64,000 nucleotides of DNA. Origin: JAUNSR01 sp036655355. GTDB taxonomy: Bacteria > Bacteroidota > Bacteroidia > Bacteroidales > JAUNSR01. This document shows positions 25,624 through 34,529 of the stretch, in pieces. A model generated the notes under the pieces. The model was given only the letters and a program-made list of their open reading frames with translations. It was not told the origin of the DNA and searched no databases. Position 1 is the first letter of the stretch. Each line of letters starts with the position of its first letter. Where the stretch lies: the NCBI GenBank assembly GCA_036655355.1, contig JAVVQG010000005.1, forward strand, positions 62,001 through 126,000, given 5' to 3'. The position numbers were made by a program, and so were the translations under genes.

Positions 25624-28611
25624 TTACTGACCAACAGTTGGTTTAACCGGAACGGTTACTGTTGTTGCAATGTCACCCCATTTCGTACTTACCACTACCG
25701 GAACGTATAGGTTGAATCCTGTGTTTACAGAAGTACCGTTGTTCTTGTAAGTAAGGTAACCGTAGAAGTTGTCAGTCGGATTAGTTACACCGGTAATAGT
25801 GTTCAACTGTTCGATATCAATTGTAGTCGGAACAGCTACCGGAGATGGTGCGCCGTTGATGTTACAAGTGATTGCATCTTCATCTACAGTGATGTCATTA
25901 ACTCCATAGAAACCGAAGTAGTTCGTATGGTCTGGCAAGAACAGGAAGTTTCTCCAGTCGCTCATGTTAACCATAGAAGCCAAATCGATGTAAGAACCTG
26001 CCGTACCGAAGTCAACACCGTCTGTGAACGTGTCGGTAGATACCGGACTTACATAAACCGGCTGTGCGAACAACGCTACGAAGTAATTGTTACCGTTGAA
26101 TGTGATCTTATAGATGTTTTTCGCGCAATCCTGAGCGGTAGCGGCGATCATCACCTTCATCATACCCTTGTTACCTGTAGTTGCAGTGTTCAACAGTTTC
26201 AACGCTGTTGCAGTCTGCTGGTAAGTAACGGTGTTATTCACTGTAGCAGCTCTTGTTTCAAGAGAGTTATTTGCGATAATCGCAACCTCTTCAGCAGCAA
26301 CTCTTGCAGCTACACCGTTTACAGAAAGAATCTGAGCATACAGAATAGTGCTTGTAGGGTCAACTGTGAATTTAACGTTGTACTGACCGATTGTTCTTGT
26401 TCCTACCATTTCAGGAGCGAATGTGTATTCAACAAATTCAATACCTGCAGTTGGAAGCTTGATGTAACCGCTATTATCTGTTACGAACGGTGAGTTCAGT
26501 TCATTTACATACGTACAGTTAGCAGGGTTGTCATCTGTAGAAGTAGTTGGAACCGCAACGTTGAACTGTGTATAGCTGTAGTTATCGAACCAGTAGTTAG
26601 AGATCATGTTCGTAGTAGCGATGTTAGCTACCTTGTTTACATTACCTACGGTACCTTTCAATACAACCGTAACCACTTCATTTGGCTGAGGAGATGCAGA
26701 TGTAGCGAACGTAACCGTGATCTGAACCGGTTTGCCTGCATTTGCCCACATTTGAGCATTTGTCAAGGTCCATTCAACTACATATGTATTCTCTGCTGCG
26801 CCTACTGTTGGAGTAACCAATTTGGCTGAACCAACGTTACCGGCTGCGATTGAATAAGAGAATACGTTGTAAACTGTGTGGAATTCCTCTTTTGACATAC
26901 CCAATGCGTTGTAGATATCCACATTCATCTCTTCTACGGTAGTAGAATCAGCTTGTGTCAAGTTAGCACATGCGTAGTTGAATGTATAACCATCCAATAC
27001 GATCGGATCGATCGGAGTTGGAGGAACGATCGGAGTATCGATGATGTTCACCTTGATGTAACCCAACGCAGCGATCTGAGTGTTAGCTGCATCAACCAAA
27101 GTAACACGTACGATCGGTGTACGGCCGATAGCGGCTTTACCGTCAGTACCGAATACTTTCGATGTCATGATACCGTCTGCAGAGATGGTTGCGAACTGAG
27201 ACTGGTCTGTAGCCGGCGTACCGATGTTGTAATTGGTTACCAACTGGAATTGATAGCTCAATCCGTAAAGATCCATCTGAGCCTGTGTCAGAATCTCATT
27301 GCCACTCGGTGCAGATGCAAGGGTAGCCACGATGTTGTTCAGGTTCAAATTACCGTTGTAAACCAATACGGTATCGCAACTTTCCGGTGTGTACACACTC
27401 CATGCAGCAGTTGCATTTGTACCTACACCGCTTTCATTGATAGCGGTACGGTAATCGTACTCAGTCGGAGTAGCAAGGTTCGTACGCGTAGGGTCAACCA
27501 ATTTCAAATCATCGATTGTCTGCGCATAGATTGTTGCGAAGTCAGAAGTGATGGTGTCTTTACCTTCTCTTACCACCTGAAGCGCCAACAAAGAAACCAG
27601 GTTGCTTTCAGTGTTCGTCACGTAGTTCTGAAGGTCGCCACCCAATTGAACATCTACCGTCAGAATACCATTCTCGAATGAGTAGAAAGTTGGGTTAGCG
27701 GTAAAGTCGCCTGATTTTGTAACAGATTGAATGTTCTTCGTTGCATACATCAGGTTCTTAAGTTCAGCCGCGTTTGCATTTGAAGGATTCACATAATAGG
27801 ACGCTACCAAACCGTTATTGATGGAAGTAAGGTCCTTTGAAGGGGTAAATACTTCTCTACTTGAGTTGAGGTACTTACCTGTCAACGCGTTGTAATCCGT
27901 CTTCGTATATTTCATTGCGTTGCGACCGTTCACATCGATCTGCGGAATGAATACAAGGCTGCGTACATCTGTGCTCAAAGCGATAACAACAGTACCTGTA
28001 GATCCGTCAACACCCGATAAGATCAAATCGTATCCGTCTAATACGGCTGTTACACCGGCTGCTTTCCAAGAGATGTTTGTAGGAGTCACCACTTTCTCGC
28101 CGTCAACAAAAGTCACCAAGTCGAAATAACCTGTTTCCTGGTTCGGAACGTAGTATCCGCCCTGTTCGCCTGCCGGACCTTGTTCTCCCGCTGGACCCTG
28201 AGGACCTTCCGGACCTACTGGACCTTCCGGACCTGCCGGACCTTGCTCACCTGCAGGACCCTGTGCCTTATAATCGGTTTTCACACCGTCTTTGTACCAA
28301 TAACCGTCGTCTCCGATTGTCCAAACCGTTCCGTTTGTTCCGTTTGTTCCATTCGTACCATTTGTCAATGTGAATGAACTTCCGTCACTTAAGGTTACTT
28401 TTACACCATTCTCTGTTGATGTAACTCCGGTGATTACCGAACCGGCTTTTACCAAGGCATCAATCTGATCGATCAACTTCTTGTTCGCATCGATCTGCGA
28501 CTGTAGGTTGTTGATGTCGTCATCATAATCCTTACAACCGGTGAAGGTTGTTCCGAAAGTAGTGGCAACTAGCAATGCCGCACTAACGAATTTGAGATTT
28601 TTTTTGTTCAT
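25624..28611 (-). CDS. Large surface lipoprotein with coiled coil, DUF4988/PL29-N-like region and collagen-like repeats
   Basis: This 995-residue exported lipoprotein has a signal ending at lipobox TFTGC (Cys26), then an acidic DYDDDINNLQSQIDANKKLIDQIDAL coiled coil (about 28-56). A segment with ITGV...GVKVTLSDGSSFTL resembles the DUF4988/PL29 N-terminal region. Four N-G-T repeats (84-95) are followed by WTIGDDGYWYKDGVKT, then eleven uninterrupted collagen-type G-x-y triplets at residues 118-150 (28162-28260), rich in GPA, GEQ and GPE. The remaining roughly 840 residues are Thr/Asn/Val-rich, consistent with beta-sandwich surface domains, without a catalytic motif I recognise. Trimerisation through the coiled coil and collagen segment is likely. 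A role in surface structure or adhesion is inference. Confidence 0.85.
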   Translation of the reverse strand: MNKKNLKFVSAALLVATTFGTTFTGCKDYDDDINNLQSQIDANKKLIDQIDALVKAGSVITGVTSTENGVKVTLSDGSSFTLTNGTNGTNGTNGTVWTIGDDGYWYKDGVKTDYKAQGPAGEQGPAGPEGPVGPEGPQGPAGEQGPAGEQGGYYVPNQETGYFDLVTFVDGEKVVTPTNISWKAAGVTAVLDGYDLILSGVDGSTGTVVIALSTDVRSLVFIPQIDVNGRNAMKYTKTDYNALTGKYLNSSREVFTPSKDLTSINNGLVASYYVNPSNANAAELKNLMYATKNIQSVTKSGDFTANPTFYSFENGILTVDVQLGGDLQNYVTNTESNLVSLLALQVVREGKDTITSDFATIYAQTIDDLKLVDPTRTNLATPTEYDYRTAINESGVGTNATAAWSVYTPESCDTVLVYNGNLNLNNIVATLASAPSGNEILTQAQMDLYGLSYQFQLVTNYNIGTPATDQSQFATISADGIMTSKVFGTDGKAAIGRTPIVRVTLVDAANTQIAALGYIKVNIIDTPIVPPTPIDPIVLDGYTFNYACANLTQADSTTVEEMNVDIYNALGMSKEEFHTVYNVFSYSIAAGNVGSAKLVTPTVGAAENTYVVEWTLTNAQMWANAGKPVQITVTFATSASPQPNEVVTVVLKGTVGNVNKVANIATTNMISNYWFDNYSYTQFNVAVPTTSTDDNPANCTYVNELNSPFVTDNSGYIKLPTAGIEFVEYTFAPEMVGTRTIGQYNVKFTVDPTSTILYAQILSVNGVAARVAAEEVAIIANNSLETRAATVNNTVTYQQTATALKLLNTATTGNKGMMKVMIAATAQDCAKNIYKITFNGNNYFVALFAQPVYVSPVSTDTFTDGVDFGTAGSYIDLASMVNMSDWRNFLFLPDHTNYFGFYGVNDITVDEDAITCNINGAPSPVAVPTTIDIEQLNTITGVTNPTDNFYGYLTYKNNGTSVNTGFNLYVPVVVSTKWGDIATTVTVPVKPTVGQ

Positions 28612-29024
28612 AATATAATTATATTGATAGTGAAAAAAAATTGTTGTTTCCTGGGCAGGTTATCATTATACTTTATCGATCATTCACGCATCAGGTATAA
28701 CAACACATCAAATTTAATTTTAGAAATTTTTATATAAAACACGGAAAACCGTCACTCATATTTACTTTTCCAAACACTATCCCCGTTTTTAGTGAATTAG
28801 ATTTTAAATACCTCTCTAAACGCTATTACGAGCCAATTTCATCTATTTTTAAAAGCGTCGGTTCTACGAAAAAAAAAGAAATCGGAAAAAATTAATGATT
28901 ATGTATTACTTTATTTATTTTAATCTCATTAACACTTGGCGAAACCGTCATTTTACTAGCTAATTCATACCGGAAAACCGTTACCAACTCACTTGACATT
29001 CAAAACATCTCCTACGGCATCCGA
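28612..29024 (-). promoter_or_regulatory. Regulatory gap upstream of the collagen-like gene
   Basis: No gene is supported in these 413 bp. On the minus strand TAAATTTG (28709-28716) matches the -7 consensus and would give a leader of about 90 nt for the collagen-like gene. Two copies of a dyad, ACGGAAAACCGT at 28741-28752 and CGGAAAACCGT near 28971-28981, flank the rest of the gap. They are candidate operators for the adjacent LuxR-type regulator (inference). Confidence 0.45.
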
Positions 29025-29411
29025 TCAGGAGTGCGAAGAGTAGGGTGAGATCATCCGTACGAGCGCTTTCTCAAACTCCCCCTCTTTAAAAGGCTTTTGA
29101 ATAATTTCATCCACCAAAACCTGTCGCAGGTAATTGAGATACGATTTAGGCACCGCGGGAATCATTACCAATAACGGAATATCCGGTGCGAAGAGTTTGA
29201 TCTTCTGCGCAAGTCCGAAATCGCCATCCCCCTCCATCTCACACAGAATGATCAGGTCCGGTTTCTCATCCAATTTGTGGAGGATACCCGGAGCCGCAAG
29301 ATCAGCGTAGGTCAGACGCAACGAAAAAGGCAGGTGCTCCGCCAAATGTTCCAGCCCGAGACGTTCCATCTCCATCGCGCAATGCACCAAAGCCGTAGTC
29401 TGTATTTTCAT
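29025..29411 (-). CDS. Stand-alone degenerate receiver-domain protein
   Basis: This 128-residue single-domain protein has the alternating pattern of a CheY-like receiver. The canonical C-terminal Lys-Pro is present (IIQKPF, Lys106). In the third strand PDLIILCEME, the phosphoacceptor Asp is replaced by Cys57, and the N-terminal acidic pair is missing (ALVHCAMEME). It therefore should not accept phosphate in the normal way and may signal by protein contact. It lies 21 bp downstream of a LuxR-type regulator on the same strand and probably shares its transcript. Family assignment rests on pattern, not on a search. Confidence 0.6.
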   Translation of the reverse strand: MKIQTTALVHCAMEMERLGLEHLAEHLPFSLRLTYADLAAPGILHKLDEKPDLIILCEMEGDGDFGLAQKIKLFAPDIPLLVMIPAVPKSYLNYLRQVLVDEIIQKPFKEGEFEKALVRMISPYSSHS

Positions 29412-29432
29412 CGATAAAATTTCTGATTTTAT

Positions 29433-30086
29433 TTATAGACTGATCCAACCCTCTTTATAAGCCTTAACTACCAAATCGATGGCATTCCGCGCATCGAACT
29501 TCTGGATCAGTTTCTTCCGGAAACTCTCCACCGTATTCTCACTGATTCCCAGTTTTCGGGCGATCTGGGCGGAATTGTCACCGCGCGCAATCGCCTCCAG
29601 CACTTCCAGTTCCCGTTTCGTGGGACCGTCTTCGTGACAACCCTCTCTCGAATCCGCATGCGGAATCACCGTTTTGATGCGGTCGTAACGCGAACTACAA
29701 TATATCTCGTCCCGAAGCACACATTTCATCGCCTTCTCCACCTCTTTCACTTCGGCTCTTTTACACAAAACTCCGTTAATCCTCAAATCCTTCACACGCT
29801 CCATCATCACCTCCTCCTCACACATGGTGTTGATTAAGATACGGGCACGCGATTTCTGAAGACGGATCTTCTCGATCAGCGCCAGTCCCGATACATCCGA
29901 ACCACCCACTTCCACAATGTACAAGTCATAATTCTTCTGTTCGATGGCTTTCAAAAATTCCACTTCAGACGAGAGCATCACGATTCGGTTTACCTCGGGC
30001 ATCTTCGACAAGATACGCCCCATGCCCAACAAAAAAAGGTTGTCTTTGTCGTATGCCAGAATATCCTTGTTTTTATTATTTATCAT
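29433..30086 (-). CDS. LuxR/NarL-type response regulator with Glu at the phosphorylation site
   Basis: This 217-residue DNA-binding regulator has a receiver-like domain (about 8-125) followed by a LuxR HTH (about 145-205, with GPTKRELEVLEAIARG, AQIARKLGISENTVESFRKKL). In the third strand, YDLYIVEVGG carries Glu59 where the phosphoacceptor Asp is expected, a substitution that can mimic phosphorylation. The acidic pair region (AYDKDN) and Lys109 are retained. The ATG at 30086 is preferred over a start 17 codons upstream. CAAATTTA at 30241-30248 could be its minus-strand -7 element. Its location suggests control of the collagen-like lipoprotein, but that is inference. Confidence 0.85.
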   Translation of the reverse strand: MINNKNKDILAYDKDNLFLLGMGRILSKMPEVNRIVMLSSEVEFLKAIEQKNYDLYIVEVGGSDVSGLALIEKIRLQKSRARILINTMCEEEVMMERVKDLRINGVLCKRAEVKEVEKAMKCVLRDEIYCSSRYDRIKTVIPHADSREGCHEDGPTKRELEVLEAIARGDNSAQIARKLGISENTVESFRKKLIQKFDARNAIDLVVKAYKEGWISL

Positions 30087-30608
30087 GCTTATTAAGAAAT
30101 TGTCTAATCCAACAAATCCACTCACAAAGCTTCCCAAATATCTAAATTAGTCATTTTTAAATAAATACAAGCGTAAAAACACAATAAATGCAAAATAAAA
30201 ACCCACAAAATGCGCACTTATATTAATTATTATTAATAAGCAAATTTAAGAAAACCCGCTGTGAATAGGGGATACAAGCGCTATTTGAAAACCAAAACGA
30301 CGCAATAAAAAAAATAAAGAAAAAAAGAGGAAGAGCTAAAAAAGCGCAGAAATTAGAACATTGAAAGAGAGGAAGATGGAAAAGATGAGGATAAAAGAGA
30401 AAGATAAAAGAAAGGAGGATGAAAGAAAGGAGGATGAAAGAGATATTGAAGATAGAGAGGTTGAAGATAGAGAAGTTGAAGATAGAGAGGAAGAGAAAAA
30501 GAGGAAGGCTATAAAATGTAGTCAATAAGGTTGGAGTAGAGTTAATAACCTAGAATTAATAAGGTGTAGATACCCAAGGTGATCAAGACGATAAAAAAGA
30601 GCTAAAAA
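30087..30608. repeat. Gene-free gap with a purine-rich tract and 15-bp tandem repeats
   Basis: From about 30300 to 30510 the plus strand is almost entirely A and G with occasional T. Within it are two copies of AAAGAAAGGAGGATG (around 30405-30435) and three of a 15-bp unit GTTGAAGATAGAGAG-like (around 30445-30490). The plus strand has an open frame at 30376-30528 (50 codons, Lys/Glu/Arg/Asp only repeats such as EDREV). The minus strand has a hydrophobic frame of SIFNL-type repeats (30223-30525). Neither has start signals convincing enough to call a gene. Confidence 0.6.
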
Positions 30609-30640
30609 AAAGGGTGAGCCGCCGAAGCGAATCACCCTTT
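30609..30640 (-). terminator. Terminator of pnp
   Basis: AAAGGGTGA (30609-30617) pairs with TCACCCTTT (30632-30640) around a 14-nt loop. On the minus strand it continues into an eight-T tract, about 110 bp past the pnp stop. Confidence 0.85.
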
Positions 30641-30751
30641 TGTTCTTTTCCGATGCATTACCGGAATTCCGGTTACACCTTATATATACCTCATGCCTTC
30701 TGCATTTAATAAGATACATCACCCCATTCAAATGCGCGGCGGCATGATTAT

Positions 30752-33004
30752 TTAAGCATTGTTCTCGTTGCCGTTGTTCTTCTGAATCGGACGCTGAGGT
30801 CTTGGACCACGGTCACCGCGATCGTTGCGATCGTGACGCGGTTCACGCTCTCTGCGCGGCTCACGCTCCTGCTCACCCTCTTTGCGAGGAGGACGTGGCG
30901 TAAGTGCTTTCATAGACAAACGGAACTTACCTGTTTTCTTATCCACTTCGATCAGTTTCACAGTCAGCTCGTCGCCCTCTTTGATACCTGATTCTTCCAT
31001 CGTTTCGATGCGATCCCAGCTGATCTCGGAGATGTGAAGCAAACCATCCTTACCAGGCATGAATTCAACGAATGCGCCGAACGGCTGAATCGTTTTCACC
31101 TTACCTACGTACGTTTCGCCCTCTTCAGGAATAGCGATGATACCTCTCACCTTCGCCATAGCCGCTTCGATCGACTGACGGTTCGTAGCTGAAATCTCTA
31201 CGCGACCCTGATTTTCGATCTCTTCGATCGTAACCACGGCACCTGTAGCTTCCTGGATTCCCTGGATGATTTTTCCGCCCGGTCCGATGATCGCGCCGAT
31301 AAACTCTTTCGGAACCATGATCACCTCGATACGAGGAGCATGATCTTTCATCTCAGCACGCGGAGCAGCCATCGTATCGGTAATGATACCCAAGATGTGC
31401 TCACGACCCGCTTTCGCCTGGCTCAACGCCGTTTCAAGAATCTCGTAAGAAAGTCCGTCCACTTTGATGTCCATCTGCGTAGCGGTGATCCCTTTCGCAG
31501 TACCCGTTACCTTGAAGTCCATATCGCCCAAGTGGTCTTCGTCGCCAAGGATATCCGAAAGAACGGCGAACTTCGCGTCACCCGCATCTTTGATCAATCC
31601 CATCGCGATACCCGATACCGGAGCTTTAATCTGAATACCCGCATCCATCAAGGCCAATGTACCCGCACAAACGGTAGCCATTGAAGAAGATCCGTTCGAT
31701 TCGAAGATATCCGAAACCAAACGCACCACGTACGGACAATCCTGAGGGATCATGCGTTTCAACGCGCGGTTCGCAAGGTTACCGTGACCGATCTCACGAC
31801 GGCCCACACCTCTTGAAGGACGAGCCTCACCCGTAGAGAACGGAGGGAAGTTATAATGTAGCAAGAAGCGATCTTTCCCTTGGTTCAACACCTCGTCGAT
31901 CATCTTCTCATCCATTTTCGTACCCAATGTACAAGTGGTCAGTGACTGCGTTTCCCCGCGTGTGAACACCGCTGAACCGTGAGGTCCCGGAACGTAGTCT
32001 ACTTCAGCCCAGATCGGACGGATTTCCGTAGTGGTACGGCCATCCAGACGTTTGCCAAGATCCAGGATCGAACGACGCATCGCCGCTTTCTCCACATCGT
32101 GGTAGTAACGTTTGATCAAGCCCATCTTCTCTGCCGCATATTCCGGATCAAGAGACTCGATGTACTCTTTCAATACGGTTTTAAATGCATCGCCGCGCGC
32201 ATGTTTGTTGGCGTTACCTTCGGATGCGATTGCGAATGCTTTCTCGAAACAAGCCGCGTGGATCGCCTCTTTCAGCTCCTCGTCGTTCTCTTCGTGGCAA
32301 TAAACGCGTTTCTCCGTTTTACCGGCAGCTTCCATCAGTTCCAGCTGAACACGGCAGTGATCCTTGATCGCTTCGTGTGCGATTTTCATCGCTTCCAACA
32401 GATCCGCTTCAGAACACTCGTCCATCTCACCTTCCACCATCATGATGTTGTCCATCGTAGCCGCTACCATGATGTCCATGTCAGCCTGCGCCAATTGAGC
32501 GAACGTAGGGTTGATTTTGAATTCGCCGTCGATACGCGCTACGCGAACTTCAGAGATCGGTCCGTTGAAAGGGATATCAGAAACAGCCAAAGCAGCCGAT
32601 GCGGCAAGACCTGCCAACGCATCCGGCATCACTTCACCGTCTGACGAATATAGGGTTACGTTCACGAAAGTATCCGCGTGGTAATCATCCGGGAAAAGCG
32701 GACGAAGCGCACGGTCGATCAAACGTGACGTTAGGATTTCATAATCTGACGGACGTCCTTCACGCTTTGTGAAACCGCCCGGAAAACGCCCTGCAGACGC
32801 AAACTTCTCCTTGTAGTCTACAGACAAAGGCATAAAGTCCACACCCGGACCAACTTCGGTAGCCGATACTACTGTCGCCAAAAGCATAGTACCACCCATT
32901 CTTACCTCTACAGCACCATCAGCCTGTTTGGCCAATTTGCCCGTTTCGATCGTGATGGTTCTTCCATCGCCTAATTCGATCGTTTTTTTGATAGGGTTAA
33001 TCAT
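30752..33004 (-). CDS. pnp: Polyribonucleotide nucleotidyltransferase (PNPase)
   Basis: This 750-residue phosphorolytic 3'-5' exoribonuclease of mRNA decay starts MINPIKKTIELGDGRTITIETGKLAKQADGAV. It has two RNase PH domains (FMPLSVDYKEKFASAGRFPGGFTKREGRPS; later RAVFTRGETQSL-like HGSAVFTRGETQSLTTCTLG). A KH domain (EFIGAIIGPGGKIIQGI, about 565-600) and an S1 domain (YVGKVKTIQPFGAFVEFMPGKDGLLHISEIS, about 630-700) follow. An Arg-rich tail (RREREPRHDRNDRGDRGPRPQ) extends the C-terminus, as in some Bacteroidota PNPases, and may bind RNA or partner proteins. Confidence 0.97.
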   Translation of the reverse strand: MINPIKKTIELGDGRTITIETGKLAKQADGAVEVRMGGTMLLATVVSATEVGPGVDFMPLSVDYKEKFASAGRFPGGFTKREGRPSDYEILTSRLIDRALRPLFPDDYHADTFVNVTLYSSDGEVMPDALAGLAASAALAVSDIPFNGPISEVRVARIDGEFKINPTFAQLAQADMDIMVAATMDNIMMVEGEMDECSEADLLEAMKIAHEAIKDHCRVQLELMEAAGKTEKRVYCHEENDEELKEAIHAACFEKAFAIASEGNANKHARGDAFKTVLKEYIESLDPEYAAEKMGLIKRYYHDVEKAAMRRSILDLGKRLDGRTTTEIRPIWAEVDYVPGPHGSAVFTRGETQSLTTCTLGTKMDEKMIDEVLNQGKDRFLLHYNFPPFSTGEARPSRGVGRREIGHGNLANRALKRMIPQDCPYVVRLVSDIFESNGSSSMATVCAGTLALMDAGIQIKAPVSGIAMGLIKDAGDAKFAVLSDILGDEDHLGDMDFKVTGTAKGITATQMDIKVDGLSYEILETALSQAKAGREHILGIITDTMAAPRAEMKDHAPRIEVIMVPKEFIGAIIGPGGKIIQGIQEATGAVVTIEEIENQGRVEISATNRQSIEAAMAKVRGIIAIPEEGETYVGKVKTIQPFGAFVEFMPGKDGLLHISEISWDRIETMEESGIKEGDELTVKLIEVDKKTGKFRLSMKALTPRPPRKEGEQEREPRREREPRHDRNDRGDRGPRPQRPIQKNNGNENNA

Positions 33005-33040
33005 AATTTATTTTCTTGTTCTCTTACTGTCAAATTTGGG

Positions 33041-33048
33041 CAAATATA
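33041..33048 (-). promoter_or_regulatory. Candidate -7 element for pnp
   Basis: On the minus strand this reads TATATTTG, matching TANNTTTG, 37 bp upstream of the pnp start. The -33 region is not recognisable. The rest of the 33049-33256 gap holds TATCTTTG (33208-33215, plus strand), a possible -7 element for the next gene. Confidence 0.5.
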
Positions 33049-33256
33049 ACGAAAGTTTAGGGTAAAAGCATTGAAAATGAAATAAAACTACGCCCTGCGG
33101 CTTCAAAAAAACATCAATAGAATGAAATATACCCGACTCACGCTGCAATCTAATCCCAAACAGGTGCATTTATCCCCGTTTGATAGGCGCAGATTTATTT
33201 AAGTCACTATCTTTGCCTAACACTCGAAATAATAAAAAACCAAAATATATTACAAC

Positions 33257-34402
33257 GTGCGTATAAATTACATCCTCCTCTTCCCCCTGCTTTGCGGGAT
33301 GCTCGCATCCTGTGCCGATCGCAAAGAATTCACGATCGAGGGGAAAATCTCCGATGCGAAAGATAAAACCGTTTACTTCGAAAAAGCAGGCGTATCGCGC
33401 ACCGTGGTGCTTGATTCGGCGAAACTCAAAGGCAACGGCACCTTCAAATTCGAACAACCCGCAGCTACCACTCCCGAATATTTCAGATTGCGGTTAGACA
33501 ACCAATACATCAACCTCAGCGTCGATTCTACGGAAACGGTTCGGGTGGATGCCAACGCGGGGGAGTTCGCTACCGGCTACTCGGTAACGGGATCGGCCGA
33601 GAGCGAAAAGATCAAAACGGTCACCCTCGAAGCGATGAACCTGCGCCGCCGTTTGGTGGAACTCGACAAACAGTACGCCGCCCGCAAGATCAACGCCCAG
33701 ACGTTCTCCGAAGAGGTGAACGCCGCCGTAGCCGCCTATAAGAAAAAGGTAACCCCTTTCATCTTCGAAAACCCGCGCGCCGCCGTGGCCTACTACACCC
33801 TGTTCCAACGTGTTAACGGACTGCTGATCTTCGACCCCTACCTGAAGGGCGATTACCCGGCGTACGGTGCCGTAGCCACCTCGTGGGATACCTTCTACAA
33901 AGGATCGGAACGCGCCGCACAGCTGTATGACATCACCCTCAACGCGCTTCGTCTGCAGAAGCAGGGCAACGCCCCGGTTGCGGATTTCAGCAATGTGCAG
34001 GAACAAAATCAGATTGAAATTGTTTTACCTGATATCAAAGGAAAACAGATTCGACTATCCGATATGAAAGGAAAAGTAGTTCTCCTGGACTTTACCGCAT
34101 ACCAGGCGGAATATTCAGGACCGTATAACATTGCGCTGGCGAAGATTTACGACAAATTCAAACAGAAGGATTTCGTGATCTACCAGGTCTCACTTGACAA
34201 CGACGAGCATTTCTGGAAAACAACCGCTTCAAACCTGCCGTGGATCACGGTGCGTGACAAAGAGGGCGTGTATTCCAAATATGCCCGTAGCTACAATGTA
34301 ACTTCTCTTCCAACCTCTTACCTGCTCGACCGTGACGGCGCCATCGTCTCTCGCGGAGGAAGCGTTCAGGAGTTGGAATCGAAAATCACTAAACTGCTTT
34401 AA
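33257..34402 (+). CDS. TlpA/thioredoxin-like lipoprotein with DUF4369-like N-terminus, lacking the CxxC motif
   Basis: This 381-residue lipoprotein uses a GTG start. The lipobox is MLASC (Cys19). An N-terminal DUF4369-like domain (about 22-110, FTIEGKISDAKDKTVYFEK) is joined by a helical linker to an AhpC/TSA-thioredoxin fold (about 255-381, IVLPDIKGKQIRLSDMKGKVVLLDF, LPTSYLLDRDGAIVSRG). The expected W-C-x-x-C after LLDF is replaced by TAYQAEYSGPY, with no cysteines, so it cannot be a classical disulfide oxidoreductase. Bacteroidota have many such periplasmic proteins. Role unknown. It is transcribed separately from greA. Confidence 0.85.
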   Translation: MRINYILLFPLLCGMLASCADRKEFTIEGKISDAKDKTVYFEKAGVSRTVVLDSAKLKGNGTFKFEQPAATTPEYFRLRLDNQYINLSVDSTETVRVDANAGEFATGYSVTGSAESEKIKTVTLEAMNLRRRLVELDKQYAARKINAQTFSEEVNAAVAAYKKKVTPFIFENPRAAVAYYTLFQRVNGLLIFDPYLKGDYPAYGAVATSWDTFYKGSERAAQLYDITLNALRLQKQGNAPVADFSNVQEQNQIEIVLPDIKGKQIRLSDMKGKVVLLDFTAYQAEYSGPYNIALAKIYDKFKQKDFVIYQVSLDNDEHFWKTTASNLPWITVRDKEGVYSKYARSYNVTSLPTSYLLDRDGAIVSRGGSVQELESKITKLL

Positions 34403-34440
34403 CAAAGTAACATACTGTTGTTAAGCAGTTGCAAAAATGC

Positions 34441-34471
34441 TTGACAACGGAACATTTATTCTTTATATTTG
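34441..34471 (+). promoter_or_regulatory. greA promoter
   Basis: TTG at 34441-34443, a 20-bp spacer and TATATTTG at 34464-34471 fit the Bacteroidota consensus well. Transcription would begin near 34478, giving a leader of about 125 nt. Confidence 0.7.
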
Positions 34472-34486
34472 CATAGAGATTAACCA

Positions 34487-34529
34487 AAAGGAGTTCCGGC
34501 GCCGCTTTTCGAGCCGGAATTCTTTTTTG
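34487..34529 (+). terminator. Intrinsic terminator inside the greA leader
   Basis: GAGTTCCGGC (34491-34500) pairs with GCCGGAATTC (34513-34522, one G-T pair). Flanking A and T residues extend the stem, and a T tract with one G interruption runs to about 34535. It lies between the greA promoter and the greA start (34604), so a short leader RNA of about 50 nt and a read-through greA mRNA are both expected. Confidence 0.8.

Noticed and set aside
25927..27681. Plus-strand frames rich in Cys opposite the collagen-like gene
   Set aside because: Cys/Ser/Thr/Val-rich antisense of a Thr/Asn-rich protein; no motif and no promoter.
30223..30525. 100-codon hydrophobic frame of SIFNL-type repeats on the minus strand
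   Set aside because: It is the complement of a purine tract; the repeats explain the open frame, and no ribosome site or homology is evident.
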